Below are positions 24,229-33,402 of a DNA stretch of 38,158 bases, piece by piece (within the stretch, counting starts at the first letter, position 1; every line of letters starts with the position of its first letter). A program made the translations under genes and the position numbers. The stretch lies in NCBI GenBank assembly GCA_002307245.1, contig DBTW01000023.1, positions 16,183 through 54,340 on the forward strand, in the 5' to 3' direction. Origin of the DNA: Spirochaetaceae bacterium UBA1306. Lineage in GTDB: Bacteria > Spirochaetota > Spirochaetia > Treponematales > Rectinemataceae. The notes beneath the pieces were generated by a model. It saw nothing but the letters and a program-made list of their open reading frames with translations. It did no database searches and had not been told where the DNA came from.

Positions 24229-27200
24229 GCGGAAGCCGCAGGTATAAGAGGGTCGAGGAGCTCGAGGGCCCGCAGCGCGCGGCCGCGGAGGCCCTGGCCA
24301 ACGCCGTGGTCGCGGCGGGCGCGGGCTCCGGGAAGACGACCGTGCTCGCCGCGCGCTTCGTCCGGCTCCTCGAGACCGGCCGCCTCGCGTCGGGCGAGCG
24401 CGCCCACGCGCGCAACGTCCTCGTGCTCACCTTCACGCGCAAGGCCGCGGCGGAGATGTACTCCCGCATCTACGGCGCGCTCGCGGAGGCGGCGTCCCTC
24501 GCCGGAGAGTCCGAGGCCGAGCTCCGTTCCGGCCTGGCGGGGCACCTGGCGGCCTGCCTCTCGGACTTCTCGCAGGCGCAGATATCCACCTTCGATTCCT
24601 TCGCCGCGCGCATCGCCCGCTCCGGCTCGGCGCGCTACGGGATCGCGCCCGACTTCGCCATCGACGAGGACCGCGCGCGGGAGATCGCTAGTCGGCTCGC
24701 CCTGTCCTTCGTCCTCGGTCACCGCGAGGAGGAGTCGCTCCGCGAGCTCGTCTCGGCCCTCGGCCTGGACGGGGCCCGGGACGAGGTGCTCGCCGAGCTC
24801 GCCCTCCGCCGCATGACCATCTCCTCCCCGCCGGGCTTCGCCGCCTTCCACGCGGTCCAGGCCGGGCGTCTGGAGGAAATGCGGTGCGAGGCCCGGGAAA
24901 GGCTTCTTGCGATGAGGGAAGCCGCCCTCGAGTACGCCGGAGTCAAGACTACCGAGACCTCCAAGCGCTGGATGGACGCCCTGGCCGCGGATCCCGGCGA
25001 GGACGAGGGCGGCTTCTCGGCCTTCCTGGGCGGCCTGGAGCCCCTGCGCAAGCCCGGCGCGAATTCCAAGGACGAGGCCTCGCGCTTCCTCTCCGACTCG
25101 GTCGAGGGCATCCGGGCCGCGATCGCCTCCTACCGCGACATCGCGGCCACGAAGGCGGCCCATCCGGCCCGCCTCGAACTCTACCGCCGCCTCGACGATT
25201 TCCGGCTCCTCTGGGAGGCTGAGCGCAGGTCGGCCAAGACCCTCACCTTCCGCGACGTCGCCACACTGGCCCTCGACGTCCTCAAGCTGGATCCTGAAGT
25301 TAGGCGACATTACCAGGAGCTGTACCGCTACATCATGATCGACGAGTTCCAGGACGACGACGAGCTGCAGAAGCGCATCCTCTTCCTCTTGGCGGCCAGG
25401 CCTGACAGTCCGGGCGACGAGCCCTCGCCGCGCGACCTGGAGCCTGACAAGCTCTTCTTCGTCGGCGACGAGAAGCAGTCCATCTACCTGTTCCGCGGCG
25501 CCGACGTCTCGGTATTCCGCCGCCTCGCGAGCGAGCTCTCCGAGGGATCGCCCGCCGGCCCGGCCGCCGCGCTCGGACTTTCCCGCAACTTCCGCAGCGA
25601 GCCCGGGGTCATTAGGTCGCTCAACGCCATCTTCCCCTCCGTGATGGCGCCCCGGGACGGCGAGCGCGGCCGCGAGGACTTCGAGGCGGCCTTCGAGCCT
25701 CTCGAGTCGCGGGAGGCGACGCCCGGCGTCGAGCCAAGGTTCGCCTACCTCGAGCTGCCCTATCGCGAGGGGCGCGGCTCGATCGGGGCAGGCGAGCCCT
25801 CCGCCTCGCTCAGGGAGGCGGCCGAGTGCGAGGCCTGGGAAGTCGCGCGCATCGTGCGCGACGCCGTCGAGGGCGAGTCCCTCCTCGTCGCCGACCGCGA
25901 GGCGAGGCGGGCGCGGCCGGCCCGCTACGAGGACTTCGCCCTCCTCCTCCGGTCCACCGGGCGGCAAGTGCATTTCGAGAAGTACTTCCGCCTCTTCGGC
26001 GTCCCCTACGGCTCCGAGAACGCCTGCGGCCTCTTCTCGGAGGCGGTCGCCTGCGACCTCTACTACGCCCTCAGGCTCGCCCTCTACCCCGACGATCGCA
26101 ACGCCCTCGCGGCCTACCTCCGCTCGCCCTTCGCCGGGCTCTCCGACGAGGCCGTCGCGCGCATGCTCCTCGAGCCGCCGGCTGCCGCCGCGCCCGAGGG
26201 GGCGGCCGGCCTCCGCGCGCGCGCGGGCCTGGTTCCCGAGGGCGACCGCCGCGGCCTCGCCCTCGGCGCCGAGACCCTCGGCCGGCTCGAGGCGATGGCC
26301 GACCGCGAGCCCATAGCCGCCTGCCTCCGCTTCCTCTGGTACGAGGCGGGCTACCGGGCCGCCCTGCTCCGCGATCCCGTGGCCTCGGCCTTCGAGGAGC
26401 ACTTCGAGCTCGTCCATTCGCTCGCGGCCGCGGCCGACGCGCGGGGCCGGCCGCTCGCGTCCTTCGTCGCCGAGCTCGAGGCCCTCGTGGGCAAGCCTGA
26501 CAAGCTCGAGGTCGACCTGCCGCGCGAGAGCGCCCGCGGCGTCAGGATCATGACCGTGCACAAGAGCAAGGGCCTCGAGTTCCCCGTCGTGATCGTCCCC
26601 CAGGCCAACAACGTGGGGCAGGACCGCTCCTCCCGCGAGGCCTGGTATTGGGAGGAGGGCATCGGCCCGACCTTCAGGCCGCCCAAGGACCTGGGTTCGA
26701 GGTCGCGAAACGCCTTCTTCGAGGCGTCCAAGGAGCGCCGTGAGGCGATGGACGCCGCCGAGCTCAAGCGCCTGCTCTACGTGGCCCTCACGAGGGCCGA
26801 GTCTCACCTGATCGTCACGGCCACCGAGCCCCGGAGCTCGGACGCGAGGGGCAAGAGCTTTCGCTCCCTGCTGGCCGCGCCCCTCGGCCTCTTCGACGCG
26901 CCATCGCCCCTCGCCCGGCCGGTAGACGGGAGCGAGGGCGCGGCCCAGGCGAGTCAGCCCTTCGGCCGCGTCCAGCCCCCCTTCGGCGAGCTCGCCGCCC
27001 TGCCCTCCGGCGTCCTCGTCGGCCGCATCCCCGAGCGCTCCGACCTGGACTACTTCCGCCTGGTCGACGGCGCGGGAAGGGCGTCGAGGCCGGGCGGCGG
27101 ACCCACGCCTTCCCCGGGCCCCGGCGTCATAGAGCGCGCGGCGGCCAAATCGACCTGCTCGGTCACGTCCCTCGCCGAGGAAGCTGCAGGGTTCGCCTCG

Positions 27201-27800
27201 GGGCATGGCGCGCCCTCGATGCCCGAAAGCCTGCATATAGACCCGAAGCTTGCCGTCCCGGAAGGGCTCTCGGCCGAGAACTGGGGCAGCCTCGTCCACG
27301 CCGTCCTCGAATCGCGTTATGCGGCCAAGCCGACCGAGACCAGGCTCCGCCCCGCCCTGCGCGCCGCGCTCCTGAACGCGCTCGGCGACGAGAAGCGGCT
27401 GGGCTCGGCGATCCGGAGAGCGGGCAGGCTCGCCGAGGTCTTCACCGCATCGGAGCTCGGCAGGCGCGCCCTCGCCGCAGGGGAACGCTACGTCGAGCTC
27501 AAGGTCGCCATCGCCCTCGCGGGTCCGGAACCCGAGGGCCGGGGCTCGCCCCGCGTGGCGAAGGGGAGCATAGACCTCGCCTTCGTCGATGGCGGCAAGG
27601 CAATAGTCGTCGACTACAAAACCGACTCCGCCATGGTCCCGAACGGCCATGAGCTGCAGCTCGCCGCCTACGAGAGGGCGGCCCAGGACATCTTCGGCCT
27701 GCCGGCCGAAGCCTGGGTCTTCTACCTCTACGGCGGAGGACGGGCCGTCCGGGCGGCGGGCGAAGCCCTCGGCAAGGGCCTATTTCCAATCAGAGAATAG
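24225..27800 (+). CDS. addA: AddA/RecB-like helicase-nuclease (UvrD family)
   Basis: AddA is the motor and nuclease subunit of the double-strand-break resection complex. The 1,191-residue protein has Walker A GAGSGKT (32-38), FTRKAA (motif Ia), DEFQDDD (motif II, from 373), GDEKQSIYLFRGAD (from about 414), the MTVHKSKGLEFPVV motif (from 776) and LYVALTRAE, all UvrD/Rep helicase motifs. A C-terminal PD-(D/E)XK nuclease follows, with GSIDLAFV and VVDYKTD (Asp1130, Lys1132). The start is ATG 24225 with GGAGG 7 nt upstream, overlapping the addB stop; an upstream ATG at 24156 lies inside addB and has no support. No terminator is visible after the stop. Confidence 0.94.
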   Translation: MSGSRRYKRVEELEGPQRAAAEALANAVVAAGAGSGKTTVLAARFVRLLETGRLASGERAHARNVLVLTFTRKAAAEMYSRIYGALAEAASLAGESEAELRSGLAGHLAACLSDFSQAQISTFDSFAARIARSGSARYGIAPDFAIDEDRAREIASRLALSFVLGHREEESLRELVSALGLDGARDEVLAELALRRMTISSPPGFAAFHAVQAGRLEEMRCEARERLLAMREAALEYAGVKTTETSKRWMDALAADPGEDEGGFSAFLGGLEPLRKPGANSKDEASRFLSDSVEGIRAAIASYRDIAATKAAHPARLELYRRLDDFRLLWEAERRSAKTLTFRDVATLALDVLKLDPEVRRHYQELYRYIMIDEFQDDDELQKRILFLLAARPDSPGDEPSPRDLEPDKLFFVGDEKQSIYLFRGADVSVFRRLASELSEGSPAGPAAALGLSRNFRSEPGVIRSLNAIFPSVMAPRDGERGREDFEAAFEPLESREATPGVEPRFAYLELPYREGRGSIGAGEPSASLREAAECEAWEVARIVRDAVEGESLLVADREARRARPARYEDFALLLRSTGRQVHFEKYFRLFGVPYGSENACGLFSEAVACDLYYALRLALYPDDRNALAAYLRSPFAGLSDEAVARMLLEPPAAAAPEGAAGLRARAGLVPEGDRRGLALGAETLGRLEAMADREPIAACLRFLWYEAGYRAALLRDPVASAFEEHFELVHSLAAAADARGRPLASFVAELEALVGKPDKLEVDLPRESARGVRIMTVHKSKGLEFPVVIVPQANNVGQDRSSREAWYWEEGIGPTFRPPKDLGSRSRNAFFEASKERREAMDAAELKRLLYVALTRAESHLIVTATEPRSSDARGKSFRSLLAAPLGLFDAPSPLARPVDGSEGAAQASQPFGRVQPPFGELAALPSGVLVGRIPERSDLDYFRLVDGAGRASRPGGGPTPSPGPGVIERAAAKSTCSVTSLAEEAAGFASGHGAPSMPESLHIDPKLAVPEGLSAENWGSLVHAVLESRYAAKPTETRLRPALRAALLNALGDEKRLGSAIRRAGRLAEVFTASELGRRALAAGERYVELKVAIALAGPEPEGRGSPRVAKGSIDLAFVDGGKAIVVDYKTDSAMVPNGHELQLAAYERAAQDIFGLPAEAWVFYLYGGGRAVRAAGEALGKGLFPIRE

Positions 27801-27890
27801 ACATAAGCGAGGAGCCCGACTTGACCGAAGCATCGCCCGAAGAAAACCCAGGAAGAGCTGGCGGCCAGGCGAGAATGGCAGCGTCTCGGC

Positions 27891-27918
27891 TTGCGATTTT
27901 CCCCGTCCCGCCTATAAT
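27891..27918 (+). promoter_or_regulatory. Promoter of the receiver-GGDEF-EAL gene
   Basis: TTGCGA (27891-27896) and a perfect TATAAT (27913-27918) are spaced 16 bp apart. The expected start near 27925 leaves only about 12 nt before ATG 27937, with no ribosome site. Confidence 0.6.
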
Positions 27919-27936
27919 TCTATTAAGCAACAAGCC

Positions 27937-29991
27937 ATGAACAACGAAAACATACTGATCGTCGAAGACGAAAAGATCATCGCCCTCGATCTGCAGCGTC
28001 GCCTCGAACGGTTCGGCTATTCCGTCGTCGGCATGGCGAGCGAGGGAGCCGAGGCGATAACGCTCGCGACCGAGCGCTCTCCCGATATCATCCTCATGGA
28101 CATCATGCTCGCGGGCGCGATGGACGGCATAGAGGCCGCCAAGCAGATCCGCGCCCAGCTCGGCATCCCGGTGATCTTCCTCACGGCCTACACCGACGAG
28201 AAGACTCTCGAGCGGGCCAAGGAAGTCGAGCCCTTCGGCTACATCCTCAAGCCCTTCAAGGAGCGCGAGCTCTATACCACCATCGACATTGCGCTGTACA
28301 AGAATAGCATCGACAAGAAGCTCCGGAAGCAGGAGCGCCTCTTCTCGGCCATCCTCCATACCATCAACGACGGCATCATCGCGACCGATACGGAGATGGC
28401 CGTCTCCTTCATGAACGCCGTGGCCGAGCGGATCACCGGCTTCAGCGAGGCCGCGGCCAGGGGCAGGCACGCGGCCGGGATACTCTCACTCCTGGACCAG
28501 CGCACCCAGCGCGAGCTCCTCTCGTCCCCCCCTCCCGGCGTGGACGAGAAGCCCTTCTTCTTCACCGAGGCCATCGTCAAGAACGCCGTCGGCCAAACCC
28601 TGCTGGTCGACGGCTCCATCACGCGCATCCACGAGAAGGAGAACGAGGCCGACGGCTTCCTCATCACCCTCCGCGACGTCACCGAGTTCAAGCGGATGTC
28701 GGAGACCATCGACTACCAGGCCAGCCACGACAACCTCACCGGCCTCTCCAACCGCGAGGATTTCTCGTTCTCCCTCGGGGAGCTCCTGACCAGCATCAGG
28801 ACCTCCGAGGCCCGGCACGCCCTCCTCGTAATCGACATCGACCGCTTCAAGGCCATCAACGATACCTGCGGCACCATAGCAGGGGACGAGCTCCTGCGGC
28901 AGATCGCCTCGCACGTCCAGGCCAACATCTCGCGCAATGACGTATCGGCGCGCATCGGCGGGGACGAGTTCGCCATCATCCTGCGGGACTGCGATCCCGA
29001 GGACTCGATCAACGTCGCCAAGCGCCTCAAGACCGCCGTCGAGACGCGCAAGTTCGCCTGGCAGTCCTCGGTCTTCCCCGTAACCCTCTCCATCGGAGTG
29101 GTCGCCCTGTCGCAGGAGAGCAAGGACACCCATACCGTCCTGGCCGCCGCTGACGACGCCTGCCACCTCTCCAAGGAGGAAGGCGGAAACCGGATCAACG
29201 TCTTCCAGCCCATGGACTCGAAATTCCAGAAGCGACGCGGCGACATGGAATGGATCGCGAAGATCAACAAGGCGACCGAGGAGAGCCGATTCCTGCTCTA
29301 CCAGCAGACGATCGCGCCCATCTCCGCGAATGGCGACAGCCGGGCCAAGTCGGAAATCCTCCTCAGGCTCGTGAACGACGACGGAAGCATAGCCCGACCC
29401 GGCGACTTCATCCCGGCCGCAGAGCGCTACAACCTCATGCCCCTCGTCGACCGTTGGGTCATCAAGAACTCCATCGCCGCCTACAGGGTCCTGCGCGACC
29501 GCGGCTCCGAGATCGGCAATAGCCTCATCTCGATCAACCTCTCGGGGCCCTCCCTCCTCGATGAGGCCCTCGTCGACCTCATCATCAACGAGGTGAAGGC
29601 TAATGGGCTCGACAGCTCGAGCTTCTGCTTCGAGATCACCGAGACGGCCGCCATCCAGAACTACGCCGCCGCCACTCGCTTCATCCATAGCCTCAAGGAC
29701 GTGGGCTTCACCTTCGCCCTCGACGACTTCGGCTCGGGCTTCAGCTCCTTCAGCTACCTCAAGAACCTTCCCGTGGACTACCTCAAGATCGACGGCTCCT
29801 TCGTGCAGACGATCGACGACTCCCTCGTGAGCTATACGATGGTCGAGTCCATCAACTCCATCGGGCACGTAATGGGGATGAAGACCATCGCGGAATTCGT
29901 GAAGAACCAGGAGATCAAGGACAAGTGCATCGAGATCGGCGTGGATTACGCGCAGGGCTACCATATAGCGGAACCGGTGCCGTTGCTATAG
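27937..29991 (+). CDS. Response regulator with PAS-like, GGDEF and EAL domains
   Basis: A 684-residue hybrid for c-di-GMP turnover. The receiver domain (5-120) has Asp11, phospho-acceptor Asp55, Thr83 and Lys105. A PAS-like region (135-250) is followed by GGDEF (260-425; motif GGDEFAII at 341-348), whose I-site is not intact: the position normally Arg is Ser. The EAL domain (440-684) has EILLR in place of EALLR (Glu473), INLS, FEITET, LDDFGSG (595-601), LKIDGSF and YAQGYH. Catalytic acids and the Lys and Gln are retained, so phosphodiesterase activity is plausible. Whether both domains work is unknown. It has its own promoter. It is read away from addA, with no cognate histidine kinase nearby. 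Confidence 0.93.
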   Translation: MNNENILIVEDEKIIALDLQRRLERFGYSVVGMASEGAEAITLATERSPDIILMDIMLAGAMDGIEAAKQIRAQLGIPVIFLTAYTDEKTLERAKEVEPFGYILKPFKERELYTTIDIALYKNSIDKKLRKQERLFSAILHTINDGIIATDTEMAVSFMNAVAERITGFSEAAARGRHAAGILSLLDQRTQRELLSSPPPGVDEKPFFFTEAIVKNAVGQTLLVDGSITRIHEKENEADGFLITLRDVTEFKRMSETIDYQASHDNLTGLSNREDFSFSLGELLTSIRTSEARHALLVIDIDRFKAINDTCGTIAGDELLRQIASHVQANISRNDVSARIGGDEFAIILRDCDPEDSINVAKRLKTAVETRKFAWQSSVFPVTLSIGVVALSQESKDTHTVLAAADDACHLSKEEGGNRINVFQPMDSKFQKRRGDMEWIAKINKATEESRFLLYQQTIAPISANGDSRAKSEILLRLVNDDGSIARPGDFIPAAERYNLMPLVDRWVIKNSIAAYRVLRDRGSEIGNSLISINLSGPSLLDEALVDLIINEVKANGLDSSSFCFEITETAAIQNYAAATRFIHSLKDVGFTFALDDFGSGFSSFSYLKNLPVDYLKIDGSFVQTIDDSLVSYTMVESINSIGHVMGMKTIAEFVKNQEIKDKCIEIGVDYAQGYHIAEPVPLL

Positions 29992-30037
29992 GGCGCCGCT
30001 TATGCCCGGTGCCGCTTTGAGCCCTTAGCTTAAGGAT

Positions 30038-30069
30038 AAAAATGGAGCCGCCCGATCGGGCGGCTCCAT
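30038..30069 (-). terminator. Intrinsic terminator after tRNA-Cys
   Basis: A perfect 28-bp palindrome (30042-30069) with arms ATGGAGCCGCCCGA and its complement is followed on the minus strand by five Ts (30042-30038, the first inside the palindrome arm). It lies just past the 3' end of tRNA-Cys. The stem is long and GC-rich and on the plus strand sits 50 bp after the EAL gene, so it may also slow plus-strand transcription, though it lacks a plus-strand T-run. Confidence 0.8.
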
Positions 30070-30077
30070 CCATAAAC

Positions 30078-30149
30078 AGGCGCAGGTGCGAGTCGAACGC
30101 ACTCATGAAGGTTTTGCAGACCTCTCCCTTCCCACTTGGGTACTGCGCC
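30078..30149 (-). tRNA. tRNA-Cys (GCA)
   Basis: The minus strand reads a standard cloverleaf of 72 nt. Acceptor stem GGCGCAG/CTGCGCC pairs over 7 bp. The anticodon stem GAGGT/ACCTT (one G-U) encloses loop CTGCAAA, giving anticodon GCA. The T arm is GTGCG-TTCGACT-CGCAC, and the discriminator base is T. The D arm is short, with three clear pairs. The CCA end is not encoded, so it must be added enzymatically. It is transcribed between secF's terminator and its own terminator, probably as a single-gene transcript. Confidence 0.93.
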
Positions 30150-30188
30150 ATGTAAGGCCCCGTTATTGGCGGCGCCATTCGCGATAGC

Positions 30189-30217
30189 ATATTATTAACG
30201 AATGTGAATATAGCCAA
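30189..30217 (-). promoter_or_regulatory. Candidate tRNA-Cys promoter
   Basis: On the minus strand TTGGCT (30212-30217) and TAATAT (30189-30194) are spaced 17 bp apart. The expected start is about 30-35 nt before the tRNA 5' end. Each hexamer matches consensus at four of six positions. Confidence 0.4.
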
Positions 30218-30244
30218 TGTCGATGGGCCATGGCAAGCCCCGGC

Positions 30245-30278
30245 AAAAAAGAAAGGCCGCGGACTCGCGTCCGCGGCC
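30245..30278 (-). terminator. Intrinsic terminator after secF
   Basis: GGCCGCGGAC and its complement form a 10-bp stem (30255-30264 with 30269-30278) and a 4-nt loop. On the minus strand it is followed by TTTCTTTTTT (30254-30245), a clear U-run. It lies 22 bp past the secF stop and ends the secF-secD-yajC transcript. Confidence 0.85.
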
Positions 30279-30299
30279 CCTAGCCCGAAAGGGTCGATC

Positions 30300-31580
30300 C
30301 TACTTCTTGCCCCTGGGCGGGTTGGCGGCCGCGAGGGCTGCATGGGCCGCGGCGGCGACGCCGGCTTCGGCGAGCTGCTTCTTGGCCTTGCGCTTCTGGG
30401 CCAGGATCTCCCAGCCGTCGACGAAGGCCGAGGCGATGAAGATCGAGGAATAGGTGCCGCTGATGAGGCCTACGATGATGGCGACGGACATGTTGTGGAT
30501 GTCGCCGGTCGTGAAGACTGCGAGCGAGATGGCGGCGAGGAGGACGGTCGCGACCGTGATGAAGGTCCTCGACAGGGTCTCGGTGACGCCGCGGTTCATG
30601 TTCTCGCGGAAAGGCGCGGTCGGGTTGTACTTGATCTTCTCGCGGATCCGGTCGTAGATGACGATCGTGTCGTTGATCGAGTAGCCGACTATCGTCAGGA
30701 TGGCCGCGATGCTCGAGGTATTGAACTCCATCCGCGTGAAAACCATGAAGGCGATCATGATGAGGGCGTCGTGGATTACCGAGAGCACGGCGCCGAGGGC
30801 GAAGTTGGGCTTGAAGCGCAGGGCGCAGTAGATGAGGATACCGACGAAGGCCGCGAGAACGGCGAAAAAGGCCTGGGTCACCAGAGTCTTGGAGAAACGC
30901 GAGCCCACGAGGTCCGACTTCTTGACGAGGACGTTTTCGGCCCCGAAGACCTTGCCGAGTTCCGTGGTAAGGCCCTTGATGACCTTCGTGGCGAACTGGG
31001 GATCGGTGCCCGGGTCCTGGAGCCGGATCATGTATTCGCTGGAATTCTCGCCGCCGATGCGCTGTATGGCGACGTCGCCGAAGCTCTTGAGCGCCGATCG
31101 GATGCTCTCGGTCGATACCTTGACCGCGGAGGCGCCGAAAGCGTCGTAGTGGAGCACGGTCGGGACCTCGCCGAGGAGGGAATCCGTCTGCGAGGCGCCG
31201 AGGAGGAGCTTGGAATCGACGGCGCCGTCGGCCTTGAGCTCGACCGAGACGCCGGGGACGGCCACGAAGGCGTCGGCGATCGCCTTGAGCGTCGCGTATT
31301 GGGCGAACTCGTAGGTGTAGGACTTGGACTCGCCGGAGGGCGCGCGGGAGATGAAGGTCGCCTCGGCCTTGCTGACCTGGAGGGTCATCGTGCCCTCGCC
31401 CTTGTAGGCGACGCCCATCGAGGGCGGGACGAAGGCGACGTCCGAGTTTAGGCCGGCCTGGAAGTCGACGCCGGTATTGAAGCCCATGACGCCGAGGCCG
31501 ACGAGGCCCGCGGCGATGATGATCGCCGATACGGCGACGGTATACTTGAAAGCCTTGTCGAATTGGATGACCCGCGTCAT
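30300..31580 (-). CDS. secF: Protein translocase subunit SecF
   Basis: SecF works with SecD in the SecDF membrane complex, which helps pull preproteins from the SecYEG channel using the ion gradient. The 426-residue protein has an N-terminal membrane helix (about 12-32), the GVDFQAGLN motif after it, a periplasmic domain, and five more predicted membrane helices containing SINDTIVIYDRIREK and TLSRTFITVATVLLAA, typical SecF signatures. The soluble domain is larger than in the shortest homologues. The C-terminal tail is Lys- and Ala-rich. The start ATG overlaps the secD stop by 4 bp and has GGAGG 5 nt upstream. It ends with a good terminator. Confidence 0.95.
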   Translation of the reverse strand: MTRVIQFDKAFKYTVAVSAIIIAAGLVGLGVMGFNTGVDFQAGLNSDVAFVPPSMGVAYKGEGTMTLQVSKAEATFISRAPSGESKSYTYEFAQYATLKAIADAFVAVPGVSVELKADGAVDSKLLLGASQTDSLLGEVPTVLHYDAFGASAVKVSTESIRSALKSFGDVAIQRIGGENSSEYMIRLQDPGTDPQFATKVIKGLTTELGKVFGAENVLVKKSDLVGSRFSKTLVTQAFFAVLAAFVGILIYCALRFKPNFALGAVLSVIHDALIMIAFMVFTRMEFNTSSIAAILTIVGYSINDTIVIYDRIREKIKYNPTAPFRENMNRGVTETLSRTFITVATVLLAAISLAVFTTGDIHNMSVAIIVGLISGTYSSIFIASAFVDGWEILAQKRKAKKQLAEAGVAAAAHAALAAANPPRGKK

Positions 31581-33310
31581 TTGACCCTCCAGGAGATGCT
31601 CACGTGCTTCATCTTGAGGACGTCCGTCTCGAAGTCGTAGATCAGGTGCGAGACGAAGAGGGCCGTGAAGAGCGAGCTGATCGTGCCGATCGAGAGCGAG
31701 ATCGCGAAGCCTTGGATCGGGCCCGAGCCGAGCTGGGCGAGGAACAGGGCGGCGATCAGGGTGGTCAAATTGGAGTCCATGATCGTCCAGAAGGCCTTGT
31801 CGAAGCCGGCGCGGATCGCGGCCACGCGGCCCTTGCCGGCCCGCAGCTCCTCTTTCATGCGCTCGAAGATGAGGACGTTCGCGTCGACCGACATGCCGAT
31901 CGTGAGCACGAAGCCGGCGATGGAGGACAGGGAGAGGGTGAGGCCGAAGGCGGAAAGGACGCCGACCATGATGACCAGGTTGACGATCTGGGCGATGGCA
32001 GCGTTGATGCCGGAGCCCTTGTAGTAGAGGAGCATGAAGGCGATTACCAGGATGAAGCCGACGGTGATGGCCATGATGCCCGACTTGACCGCGTCCTCGC
32101 CGAGGGAGGCGCCGACCGCCTGCGTGTTGACCGGGGAAAGCTCCACGGGGAGAGCCGCGGTGCGCAGCACGAGGGCCAGGTTCGCCGACTCCTCGGCGCT
32201 GAAGCCGGTCATGCGGACCGAATCGCGGATGGCTTCGGAGATGGACGCGCCGGCCTTGACCTTGTCGTCGAGGACGACCGCCATGGTCTCCTTGACGTGG
32301 GCGCTGGTCATCGCGTAGAAGATCTCCCCGCCTTCCTTGTCTAGCTGGAAGATGGTCTCGGGCTGGCCCGTGATGGAGTCCGACGAGGTGCTCGCGTTGG
32401 TGATATGCGTGCCGTCGAGGCCGGGCGTGGCGTTGAGGACCATGTAGCGCCCCGTGAACTCGTCGAGGCCGTAGGAATCCTTCTTATAATATTTGCGGAT
32501 CACGAAACCGGCGGGAACGATGCTCTTGTCGGCGACGGTCATCGTCTTCTCGTCGACGCCCAGGGGATTGGACTCGAGGTAGGTGGCGAGCTTGGAGGTG
32601 GCGGAGTCGTCCACCATGTGGAAGGCGAGCTTGCCGCGGCCCATGAGGAGCTCGTTGATCTTCTCGGGGTCGGCCGCGCCGGGCATCTCGATGTAGATCT
32701 GGTCATCGCCCTGCTGGCGGATCGTGGGCTCGGAGAGGCCGAACTTGTCGATACGCGAGTTGAGGCTCTCGATCGCCCGCTTCATGGCGTCGGTACGCTC
32801 GGCGGCGGAGAGGGTATGGCCGACCTTCTTGGAAAGCGCGTCGAGGTCGGCCTGTATGATGGCGCTCATGCCGCCGGAGAGGTCGAGGCCGAGCTTGACC
32901 GCCTTCTTCTGCTTGGCCTTGAGGGCCAATACCCGGCTGCGGTAGATATTCTCGACGGCGTCGTAGGCCGCCTTCTCGCTGGCGAAGGCCGCGAGTGCGG
33001 TCTTGGCTGTCCAGGAGGAGGGCTTGGCCTTCTTTGACACGGTGTAGGCCTTGGAGGCGCCCTGGATCACGGTCGCGAACTTGGTCGTATCGAGCTTGGA
33101 CTCATCGCCCGAAGCCGCGCTCGCCTTGAGGGCGGTGAGGTCGGTGATCGCCATGGCCCGCGAATACTCGCGGATCTGCTCGCGGGAACCGAGGGCCAGG
33201 GCCTGATCGGCCTTGGGGGTCAATCCGTACCAACTCACCGTAGGCCACAGGAAGGCGAAGGAGATGGCGATTACCGCCAGTACAACTAGTAATCTTTGAA
33301 ACTTGCTCAT
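31577..33310 (-). CDS. secD: Protein translocase subunit SecD
   Basis: SecD is the larger half of SecDF and binds translocating substrate in its periplasmic domain. The 577-residue protein has an N-terminal membrane helix (about 5-22), a long periplasmic region with GLDLSGGMSAIIQADL and LNSRIDKFGLSEPTIRQQG, and a C-terminal block of membrane helices with TIGMSVDANVLIFERMKEEL, all SecD hallmarks. The periplasmic insert with its charged Lys-rich segments before GLDLSGGM is longer than in E. coli. The start ATG has GGAG 9 nt upstream. A short GC hairpin (33353-33368) lies between yajC and secD without a T-run; it may be a weak attenuator, not a terminator. The gene belongs to the yajC-secD-secF operon. 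Confidence 0.95.
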   Translation of the reverse strand: MSKFQRLLVVLAVIAISFAFLWPTVSWYGLTPKADQALALGSREQIREYSRAMAITDLTALKASAASGDESKLDTTKFATVIQGASKAYTVSKKAKPSSWTAKTALAAFASEKAAYDAVENIYRSRVLALKAKQKKAVKLGLDLSGGMSAIIQADLDALSKKVGHTLSAAERTDAMKRAIESLNSRIDKFGLSEPTIRQQGDDQIYIEMPGAADPEKINELLMGRGKLAFHMVDDSATSKLATYLESNPLGVDEKTMTVADKSIVPAGFVIRKYYKKDSYGLDEFTGRYMVLNATPGLDGTHITNASTSSDSITGQPETIFQLDKEGGEIFYAMTSAHVKETMAVVLDDKVKAGASISEAIRDSVRMTGFSAEESANLALVLRTAALPVELSPVNTQAVGASLGEDAVKSGIMAITVGFILVIAFMLLYYKGSGINAAIAQIVNLVIMVGVLSAFGLTLSLSSIAGFVLTIGMSVDANVLIFERMKEELRAGKGRVAAIRAGFDKAFWTIMDSNLTTLIAALFLAQLGSGPIQGFAISLSIGTISSLFTALFVSHLIYDFETDVLKMKHVSISWRVK

Positions 33311-33402
33311 TCCGGTCGCTCCAGATGAGGAAATGAGGCCGTCCCGGAGCGCGCCGCCCTTAGGCGGCTATGCCGAGCCGGCCCTGTGCTTGGGCAGGAT
33401 GC

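Noticed and set aside
24195..27650. 1,151-codon open frame antisense to addA, and other long antisense frames (8548-11136, 16863-19202)
   Set aside because: They arise from the high G/C third-position codons of real genes on the other strand, have no recognisable domains and no ribosome sites, and the sense strands carry clear family motifs.
33353..33368. Intrinsic terminator between yajC and secD
   Set aside because: The GCCGCC/GGCGGC hairpin is short and has no T-run on the minus strand, and yajC-secD-secF is a known operon.
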